Source: Chrysophaeum taylorii (taxonomy: Eukaryota > Sar > Pelagophyceae > Pelagomonadales > Pelagomonadaceae). From it: a stretch of 32,553 nt of DNA. This document shows positions 21,616 to 29,474 of this stretch, in pieces. The position numbers were made by a program, and so were the translations under genes. The stretch spans positions 102,501 to 135,053 of the forward strand of contig JAQMWT010000408.1 of NCBI GenBank assembly GCA_029834535.1, given 5' to 3'. Every line of letters begins with the position of its first letter. Position 1 is the stretch's first letter. Below the pieces are notes generated by a model. It had not been told where the DNA came from. It ran no database searches and was given only the letters and a program-made list of their open reading frames with translations.

Positions 21616-22215
21616 TCAAAAGCACAGCTCTTTTTCGAGCACCAGGCGACCATTGCGATTGCGCGCAATGGCCCGACCGTAGTCGTGAACGGCGTCAAAG
21701 AGCTGCGGCTCAGGCGGCCCGAACACGAGCGTGTCGTCGAAGTAGCCCCGAGCGAGCTCAACGCCCGGCGCAGCGTTGAGCTCGTAAGTTCGGGAAGGGA
21801 GGCGACGACGGCGTACGCCGACGGAAAGGTCGGCATGCCTTCACGGCCGCCATTCTCGGACTAGAAGGGCGCGACCGAGCACAAGGTCGCTGACGGGTCC
21901 AAGGGACGCCGCCATCAGGTTCCCGAGCGAAGCAACCAAGCCACCGGCCTCGAAGCAGCGCTCGATGACGGTCGCGCGCTCGATGCGGTTGACAGCGTTC
22001 TCGCTCGAGCTTGATGAGGACCCACCCCGGGCGTGCTTCAAGCAGCGTCCGAAAGCTGCGCACGAGGATCGCGGCACCGCTGGAGACTCCGACGCCGGCC
22101 TGGCAGGGAGCACAGCGGCTCGCGACCGCGAACTTGATGGTCTTGGCAAAGCTCGACTCGGCGCTGCGGCACCGTGTGGAGCACACACCAATAGGCCGGA
22201 CCGTAGGCGCGGAAT
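21616..22215 (-). pseudogene. Non-LTR-type reverse transcriptase remnant
   Basis: Reading leftward on the minus strand: RPIGVCSTR (about 22200) starts the fingers region. Then come GVGVSSGAAILVRSFRTLLE and ARPGWVLIKL, running into motif A, where the expected LDxxNAFN appears as LE.. in one frame and NAVNRIERATVIERCFEAGG in the next (break near 22010). Further on, ELARGYFDDTLVFGPPEPQL (about 21716-21760) carries the catalytic YxDD as YFDD at 21733-21744. The frame ends with LEKELCF and a stop at 21616-21618. This is an RT of the kind common in algal genomes, in LINE-like elements. The motif A aspartate is lost, the frame is broken at least twice, and the segment between motifs A and C is shortened, so it is dead. 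The direction is opposite to the copia and gypsy fragments to the right. Confidence 0.6.
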
Positions 22216-22421
22216 CGAGCGAAGAGGGCGGGGTCTTGACAAGCGTTGGCGTGCGCTGGCTCTGTTGGGGTAGAACCAGCGGGGCAAGCCTTAAGCGACA
22301 AGAACTTGTGCCCTTGGCACTTGCCACACCGCACTTGGAGATTGAAGCCGATAGTGTCGGCGCCGGAAACACCCATGTGTCGGCTCAACGCACCAGCGCA
22401 AGGCACGCTCGACGTTCCCAT
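22216..22421 (-). other. Cys/His-rich open segment upstream of the RT remnant
   Basis: On the minus strand directly ahead of the RT remnant, a frame reads VRCGKCQGHKFLSLKACP followed by PAHANAC. The CxxC plus HxxxC spacing resembles a zinc-binding ribbon. Its position suggests that it belongs to the same dead element's N-terminal part, although it is in another frame from the first RT motif. I cannot name the domain. Confidence 0.25.
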
Positions 22422-22481
22422 TTAACACTTCTACCAGCGCAGACGATGATGGTGCACCGGCTGCCTGGCGGCAGACGAATG

Positions 22482-22581
22482 GCGATTTCATCCCTCAGTC
22501 GCCACTCGTGCGGCAAAAGTCAGTCGCCATGGCGACCGCCACTCAGAGCCGCTTCGCGGCTCAAACTAGTGGCGAAATCGC
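22482..22581. repeat. Nested inverted repeat of about 100 bp
   Basis: The outer arms are GCGATTTC (22482-22489) and GAAATCGC (22574-22581), the next pair CGCCACT (22500-22506) and AGTGGCG (22568-22574). Inside lie a perfect 14-bp palindrome GTCGCCATGGCGAC (22523-22536) and a hairpin GAGCCGC-TTC-GCGGCTC (22546-22562). The arms are properly nested apart from one shared base. The whole could fold into a branched hairpin, as in a MITE remnant or a structured element end. Confidence 0.5.
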
Positions 22582-22963
22582 ACCCCCCGCTGCTTTGCAT
22601 CCTGCCCAGCGTGCCCCGCCTTCTTCTTCGTCGGATCTTTGAGTTGGCGACGCGAACGAGCGCGGCCAGGTTCGTATTCACGAACGTTTGCCGCGCTTGA
22701 GGACTTTTTTTGTTGGGTCTTCTCGGTAAGAGTGAAGTCACGAGCGTGTTCGTGGATCATCCTGTCCATCGCACAAGAGGCACCGACACACGCAAGCGCC
22801 GTGGGTACTTGAAGTCGTCCTTCTCGCCGAGCTCGAGAACAACACTTCCAGAGAAAGAAGTCGCTCTTGAAGTTGGAGGTAGTGGGACGTCCGCGAGCTT
22901 CTTCGATGCTTCCGGCTGAAACTCCTTTGGACGCAACTTCGACGTGCACCTCAGCCGAGTCAC
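22582..22963 (-). other. Protein-like minus-strand frames, unassigned
   Basis: Two overlapping minus-strand frames switch near 22770. The upstream one (to 22963) reads LRPKEFQPEASKKLADVP and FKYPRRLRVSVPLVRW. The downstream one reads RMIHEHARDFTLTEKTQQKK and continues Lys/Arg-rich. Composition is protein-like and both sit upstream of, and on the same strand as, the RT remnant. They may be the first part of that element or a remnant of a host gene. I recognise no family. Confidence 0.25.
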
Positions 22964-23164
22964 GAAGTCGCACTTTCGGAGCTTGGTGCCTACGAGGGTA
23001 GGGTCCGTTCAAGCTAACCCCCCCCCAAAATTAGCCATTTGCGGCAAGATGTACGCAACGGCGCACTTCCAGCCCACGGACGAGCCCCTGAGCGCCCAGG
23101 ACTTTTCATCCGTGACCCCAGGCGTCGGCCGACACAACTCGTCAGACTTCATTTTTTTTTACCC

Positions 23165-24420
23165 CTTGCATAAGGAGTCAATTTTGGACCCTACTGGCAC
23201 ACCAGTGACTGATCACCCCTCGGTTACAGTAGAGGTGCCTACTGAACAAAGTCATAGACCCACTTCCGCTGAGAAAGTGTATGGTCTTGCTGCAGATCTG
23301 CAGATTGCTGAGAGCCCGGAAGCAGGCCTCGAAAAGGCTGCGGCTCGGAGTCGGTATAGACACCAGACTCTACATGCGCAAAAAGAGAATGAGGATGATG
23401 AGAACAAGTGTGCACACATGCCCAAGTCCATGCATGCACCCATGGAACTTGTAGGCAGCAGGGAAGAGGAGTTCACAGAAGAATCACCTGCCAGAATGAT
23501 GCCCAAAGAAGAGACAAGCAGTGAGGCAAGTGAAGAGGCCCCTGCAAATAGCCATGAGAAGGCTGAAAGAGCTATTGGTACTATGTATCCCCTGTAGAGA
23601 CTGTTCTGTTGTCCTCGCATGAAACTGTGAGTAAGAGTATGTGCAAGATAAGCATGACTCACAGCTTATTTGGCATGCACAGTGCTACTAAAGCACTGGT
23701 GAATCAGCATCTGAATCAACCATTGATATTTGCGACAACAGAGCCTCTAGCTCTTCCACCACACGATAAGCCTTCACTTGTGGAATTGGACCCACAGAGT
23801 GAGGCTTTGCTGGTCCAGAAGCAGCCAGATGTGGAAAAAGCAATTGAGGAAGAATAACAGCAACTTCACGACCTCGAGTGTTGGGAAGCAGTTTACCTAC
23901 CGTTAGACTACCCAGCTAACGTGGTTGACACGAAATGGATTCTAAAGGAAAAGTTTAGAAATGGTGTCTATGACAAGTACAAAGCCCGGTTGGTTGTACG
24001 TGGCTACAGTCAAGTCCACGGTTTAGACTACCACGAAACATATGCCGCGGTAGCTACGGCAGTTCCCTTGAGAATCTTCATGGTACTTTGTGCCCTTTAC
24101 GTATTACTTATTTAGCAATTAGATGTTCGAGGAGCTTTCCTGCAAGCAGATGTTGAGGAAGATCTCTATGCATGGCCTCCAGAAGGCTTTTGCCCGAGAC
24201 AGCCTCTAGACAAGAAACTTGTTTACAAACAACGTCAAGCTTGGTATGGACTATGCCACGCTCCACGTCAGTGGAACAAGAAACGTCATGAGTTTCTCAT
24301 CTCCCAATGCTTAGTTCAAGGACAAGCAGACAAGTGTCTCTATTTCAATTATGGCACTGCCCCTCTGATTTGTATGATGGTACTAGGTGTTGTCGATGAT
24401 CTTTACGGCTGCGACCGAAA
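23165..24420 (+). pseudogene. Truncated Ty1/copia retrotransposon pol (linker and reverse transcriptase)
   Basis: Base composition drops from GC-rich to AT-richer near 23160. Up to 23597 there is an acidic, Glu/Ser/Pro-rich frame typical of the linker after copia integrase. From about 23830 the RVT_2 domain begins: KAIEEE, LHDLECWEAVYLP, VVDTKWILKEKFRNG, YKARLVVRGYSQVHGLDYHE, QLDVRGAFLQADVEEDLY, YGLCHAPRQWN, and the catalytic GVVDDLY near 24385-24405. In-frame stops at 23855-23857 (TAA) and 24113-24115 (TAG), plus a stop at 23595, show that it is dead. The domain ends right after the VDD motif; the thumb, RNase H and 3' LTR are missing. Since a gypsy-type element begins in the next bases, the truncation may be its insertion point or an older deletion. 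Confidence 0.85.
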
Positions 24421-25303
24421 AGCCAGTAAACTACCCGCCAGTGGCACCTACTGCCCCGGCACCAACACAACCTAGTACTACTACCTCTCCAGATCTTGCG
24501 GCATTATCCTTGTGGCGACAACTCCCGCCTCCTAAGGCTTACCCCTCTTCTAGGGCCCCCCTTATCAGGGGCACCCTACTCCGTTCTGATGATGTCAGTG
24601 TTCTCTATGACATCATCTTCCTTTTCCGTGACATGCGTCACCCTGATTTCTGTGTTTCGATATACCTTGATCATAAAGCAACAGCCGATCCTCAAGTTGT
24701 GAGGACCAGGCACGGAAGTTGTTTGTGGTCGTGTGGCGGGAGAACGGCCATCCTCGTCCAGTGACTCCACCAAGGGCACGGACGCGAGCGGCGAGCCAGG
24801 ATTCGAAGGCACGCCAGGTAGCCCCTAAAATTCTCCTTACGCCACAGGTGGTAGAGGATATGAGATGCGAGCGACTATATCGGTCGCAACGATCTAGTGC
24901 ATCTTGCATTCTCTACACGGTCCGGACAAGCGCCCTTATCAAGCGCGCCGACAAGGAATTCCAGAAGGAACACTGCCGTGGGAAAGTTCCCCGGCCGGAT
25001 ACGTTAGTCGTCGGAAGTGACGACGCGCGATTCGGTGCTAGCCGACGCGCAACCCGGGTACCGCTGCCGCAGGCGAGCGGAGTGAGATCGCAACTCACGG
25101 ATAAGGCATTGATTGCCGGGCAGAGACGAGTTCTGCCGCCCACCGGACTGATAGAATTGTCGGTGGAAGACGCACGCAACGACGATATTACGCGTGTCGT
25201 GGACGATTAGAAGTTCCAGAGTCGAAGGAGCTCGAGAACGACGACGATTCAACCATTTTGGACCCGCTCTGATCTCGGCCGACTAGAACGAGCCAGAGCC
25301 GAT
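24421..25303 (+). other. 5' LTR/leader candidate of the gypsy-type element
   Basis: This stretch lies between the end of copia similarity and the gag-like ATG at 25304. The left part is Pro/Thr-coding-looking, then pyrimidine-rich with inverted repeats (24588-24640). A frame open from 24719 ends with TAG at 25208-25210 and is in the same phase as the gag frame, so one stop codon separates them; gag might start upstream or the frame may be chance. TGGACCCGCTC at about 25259 has the TGG start expected of a tRNA primer-binding site, but no tRNA match can be confirmed here. LTR ends were not identified. Confidence 0.35.
24588..24640. promoter_or_regulatory. CRE/bZIP-like inverted repeat cluster
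   Basis: GATGATGTCA (24588-24597) and its exact reverse complement TGACATCATC (24608-24617) are separated by 10 bp, and 11 bp later TGACATGCGTCA (24629-24640) gives another TGAC..GTCA palindrome. TGACATCA and TGATGTCA are one base from the CRE consensus bound by bZIP factors. Inside a candidate 5' LTR this would be a natural enhancer or promoter element. Binding is inferred. Confidence 0.35.
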
Positions 25304-28235
25304 ATGGAAGACGATGATGCTGCCGTCGAGCAGCTACGATGTGAAGAACCGCCAAGCCGTCAGGATGAGACGAACGAGCGGAATGACGATGACGATAATG
25401 ACGACGATGAAGAAGAGCACGACACATTAGTTGACGACGAGGAAGAAGAGCTAGACTACAACGACGGCAAGCCCACGGAGAGACCGACGGGAGGACGATC
25501 GACAGCTCCGTCAACGCGTGCAGAACCCCCGGATGCAACGAAAATAAATGAGTTCTACGAGGCTCACTTGCGGTCATTGCGCGAAGAGGACGAACGCGCG
25601 CAAGAACGACTTTTAAAACAAACGGGGGAAGAGAACGAACGAAAAGAGCGGCTACAACGGAAGGAGATAAAAATAATGCAAGAGCAAACGCGGCACGTAC
25701 ACGCTCGATTAGATAAAATACACGAGCAATTACGATGGTTGACCCGCGAGAGGGATGAATTGCGTACGCCGAGTCGCCCGAGGCGAGCGAGCAGTCTCGA
25801 GGAAGAATTCCGACCCTCGGAGGTACCGCCGCCCACGCGAACGCGAGCGAAAGTTAGGAAGCCGCGCGACGACGACGACGAGTCGTCCGAGATGACCGAA
25901 GCGTCGTTAAACTACGAGCAAGAGCAATCCAAGTCGAAGGAGCTCACCCAAACCAAAATCCCCACAGAATCGGAGAATCTGACCGAAACGTCGTTTAACT
26001 ACGGGTCGAAGCCGACAACCGCTTCTAACCCGGTGTCACCGTTGGTGGCACGATATGATTTGTCGTCAGCTGACACAACCCTCGGTTTTGATGACGCGCC
26101 GGCGTTATGTGTGAATCCGATTTACGAGCCCCGTGCAGCCGATGACGCCCAAAGTAAGGGACCCGCCGCTGCTACGCTCGATGCTATGAGTTTACCTCCG
26201 GACATTCAAGTAGATGGCACTTCGTCTCCACGATCGATCAACGATGCGTCGCGGAGGATTACGTCGAATGATAAGCGCGCACCTGAGTACACACCCATCG
26301 AACGTCACGTGCCCTTTGGTGGCCAGTTTTTGACAGATATGACGTCGGGGACGACGCCTTCTTCTTTTGCAGGGCCCCCCGACGAACCGACTGCAGACGT
26401 TTTTGCAGATGTTTTATTCCCTTTGACGATGGCAGACAGTTCGTGTGCCGAAATTTCTTCTTTTGCAGGGCCCCCCGACGAACCGACTGCAGACGTTTTT
26501 GCAGATGTTTTATTCCCTTTGACGATGGCAGACAGTTCGTGTGCCGACATTTTTAGTGACGAGGCGATTGCCGATATTCGAAGCGATGGAGTGGATGATA
26601 GGCCGAGTGAAACGGCCGAGAAAATGAATACGAAAGCGGAAGAGATGAGGAATCTTATAACGCATGAACTGCCTTTGGAGCTCAGTGAAAGCCCTGGCGT
26701 ATTACTCACGAACGAAGAGTTCAAAGATTTTCAGCCTGCATATGATGATGGCTACGCGATAATAAAAGATCCCGAACATACTATGAGGGATGAGTATAGC
26801 TGCCGCCCGGAATCGAATTTGGATGGGACGATCAGCATGGATAATAGGAAGATGAGCGTACCGACGATACGGATACGAGCTCACTGTTTCCTGAGGAAGA
26901 AACCGCCAGAGCGGAAAGAAGTGCAATTCCGACCCGAGGCACGGATTTATTGGCCAACAGAGATTCAATTTACGTTTGGTCGAAGTTTTGGCAAGATGAC
27001 GACGCATGTGTCGATGTTTCGATAGACGAGACGATTGAGACAGTTTGGATAGGCTTGGGAGCACCAGTCGCCTACAGGGACGATCCAGAGGTACTAGGAC
27101 CTGCCGAACTGACGCCAGAGAGAGACAAAGATAACAAGAGCCCCAGTCGAAGTTCCCGCCGGCACAGACGACGCCGATCGCGCGACGACGAATACGACGG
27201 AGGCCGACACCAATATAATTTGGGTTTTTTGCGCGCAACGCTCACGTTTACGACCCCTTGCGGTCAACAGTTACCATTAGGAGTGATGGTGTACCCGAAC
27301 ACGGACACCCGCACCGACGACGCAGCAGACGCCCTTGCCGCGGCCGCATTCGAAGATCTTGCTCGCCCACCGATGGACGAGCCACCCAACGACGTACTGA
27401 CCAATCGTCGGTCCTTGGCACAGATTTATGAGCAGATGTCGAGCGATGAGCTCGAAGACTCGAGCGAGGAACTCGAAGACTCGAGCGAGGAACTCGAAGC
27501 TCCACGATACTGGGAAAGCGATTCAGATTCGGAAGATGAAGAAGCTACACCTTGTGAACCAGTGTCCGCGATAACGTTATTTGACGAGTCGTCCACGGAC
27601 GACCCACCGTTTATTTTTGACGAGGAAGCCCTCGATGCCATCGGCTTATCTTTGGACCCTCCAGAGACGACCGTTGGCGACCGAACTGGCTGTGAGCCAG
27701 ACATGGATTTCTGCAGTGATAGCTGGTGCGCTCATTCGACTGACGAGACGATGACCAGCGCGAGTAATGCAGACGACGATCTTACGATAGAGCTGACGTC
27801 GGGGACGACGCCATCTTTTCCTGCGGACCCCCCCGAAATGGTTTCGTTACTACGGATCGAGCCACGGATACGCCGCCGGAAGAAAAGGAGAGATTTAAGA
27901 ACAAGATTAGCAGCGTTCTCAAGTGGGACGAAGACGAGCCGACGTGGAACCTGCAGGATTGGTGGACGAGAACTCGGAATTTCTTGCTAAAGAAGCCACC
28001 AGAACAACCGCTCAGCTACGGACTCGATGCCGCAGCCGACACGGAACCGATCGCCGATGATGGTGAGAATCAACCGGCGACGAATGAATTCACAGATGCA
28101 TTCTGGAACGACGAAATGAATGATTTATGGGAGGGGTCGTTTGCTTCCAAGAACTACGAAGACCAGGATCAACTACCAGCGTTGATTCCCTCCGAGATTG
28201 TCTTGGAGGAAGAGCGGAAGCCGCCAGATAAATAG
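25304..28235 (+). CDS. Gag-like polyprotein region of the retroelement, three frames
   Basis: The first frame (25304-27025, 573 residues) has a very acidic N-terminus (Asp/Glu runs), a coiled coil at about residues 85-150 (Glu/Arg-rich, with HARLDKIHEQLRWLTRERDE) and a long acidic linker with a 32-residue tandem duplication. Coding continues at about 26990 in the frame open to 27990, which holds an Arg/Ser patch (SRSSRRHRRRRSRDDEYD), FLRATLTFTTPCGQQLPLGV and an LEDSSEE repeat. It then shifts at a seven-C run (27828-27834) to TDTPPEEKERFKNK and WNLQDWWTRTRNFLLKKPPE, ending at a TAG (28233-28235). Both shifts have the sign of a one-base deletion. No CCHC zinc knuckle is seen. Gag is inferred from position, charge and coiled coil, not from a recognised capsid fold. 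Confidence 0.5.
26360..26551 (+). repeat. 96-bp in-frame tandem duplication in gag-like region
   Basis: Units 26360-26455 and 26456-26551 are identical except for one base near the end (GAA versus GAC). Each encodes 32 residues starting SSFAGPPDEPTADV. The phrase before the first unit, TGACGTCGGGGACGACGCC (26340-26358), recurs exactly at 27794-27812 ahead of a diverged SF.A.PP segment, so a third, older copy exists 1.4 kb downstream. Confidence 0.9.
27451..27499 (+). repeat. 21-bp tandem repeat encoding LEDSSEE
   Basis: Two exact copies of CTCGAAGACTCGAGCGAGGA plus A (27451-27471, 27472-27492) followed by the start of a third. They encode LEDSSEE twice within the acidic second part of the gag-like region and are preceded by a related DELED segment. 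Confidence 0.85.
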
Positions 28236-28250
28236 GCTGCCGCGAGCGTT

Positions 28251-29440
28251 ATGGCGATGACGCCAACAACAGATGATACGAAAGCTCAAGCCGCGGTATC
28301 GATGCCCAACCCCGGAGATGAGCGAGTCAGAGCCCGATGTGCTCACACTTCGTTGACGCCGCGAGACGGCAAGACGATCGAAGATGATTTGGTTACCCTC
28401 AGTTGTTTAGATGCGGGTACTCTTACGTTTATAGCCTGTCACATCTACAGGAATCGTGACGGACCGAAATTCTCGACGACCATCGGTGTCGATGGAATGG
28501 CAGATGTTTCTTGTATTTGCCGAGAAATGGTCACAAAGTTGGCCAAAGATCAGTTGATTTTCGATGAAGGCGAACTTCCGATTAAGCGCAAGCTGTACGG
28601 ATCAGGGTTGAATACGACGACGATCTATCGTTGGATCGCCATTCAGGTCGCCCTCGCCGACGACTTTCTGCCCCCATTGTCGCTATTGTAGCCGATACGA
28701 ACTATCTGTTCCTGTCGGGAGGGCGCGATATACGAGTTTTAGGAGCCATCGTGGACTATCCCCACGATCGGATCGGTTTTTATCGAACCCAAGTCGTCTA
28801 CGGGCGCAAGAAGATTAAAGTTAAGGATGAACGAGTCGATGCACACATCGTGACCTTTCGATCTATTTACGATCGAAATCCGATAACGGTACCGATTTAC
28901 AATCATCAACACGATGCTTTCCGGCAGAGTCTCGACCTGGTCAAGACTCGAGTTTACGCTCGTTTGAGCACGATCAAAGATCTCCGAAGCCCGCCGCCGG
29001 AACGTACGGTAGCCTTGGCTACGCGGGGACATGCTACGACCAAATTCTCCCCAGCTCCGGGAGAAGCCGCGCAGGAAGTAGTTGCTTATGCTGCGCGCAC
29101 GCTTCAAATCGAGCCCGGTCGAACTTACAATCTACCGGTTATTTTGTCGAAACCTATGGAAATGGGACAGGTTTTCGTCGCTACGTTTGCTGAGAACGAG
29201 CAGTTGGGAGTTGTCGAAGGAATGTGTTCTTCTTGCGAAGAGCACGACCGGTCCGCTGCTCGGGTGGCGGTTACTGCCACGGAAGAAGTGCCGACGGTCG
29301 TCACTCGAGGCAAAGTCCTTGCGATTGGCGGTATCGTTAGGTACGAAGATGAGTTGAACGTCTCTACGATCAACGAACTTACGAAAGAATGTAAAGAAGG
29401 ATACTACGGGGGACCTTTCTTTCACCGTTTCTGTCGCTAG
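28251..29440 (+). CDS. Retropepsin-like protease region of the retroelement with altered active site
   Basis: The first frame (28251-28691) and the second (28631-29440) join at the five-C run near 28675 by a one-base shift. FSTTIGVDGMADVSCICREM (about 28470-28530) aligns with the catalytic loop of LTR-element aspartic proteases (iDSGAxxsfIs), but reads DGMA where D-S/T-G-A is expected. Downstream LYGSGLNTTTIYRWIAIQV and the turn FLSGGRDIRVLGAIVDYPHD match the second half of the fold (liLGmd.l...gaviDy...i.f). The remaining 200 residues (PPPERTVALATRGH; YNLPVILSKPMEMGQVFVAT) are a linker I cannot assign. Expected role is processing of the Gag-Pol precursor. The missing Ser/Thr-Gly raises doubt about activity in this copy. 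A TAG separates it from the gag frame and another TAG ends it. Confidence 0.5.
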
Positions 29441-29474
29441 TCACTTGACGCGATGCGACGAATCGTCCCCGCCG

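Noticed and set aside
24421..25303. Defined LTR ends and a tRNA primer-binding site
   Set aside because: Only one side of the element is in the window, and the TGG-containing candidates cannot be matched to a tRNA from sequence alone.
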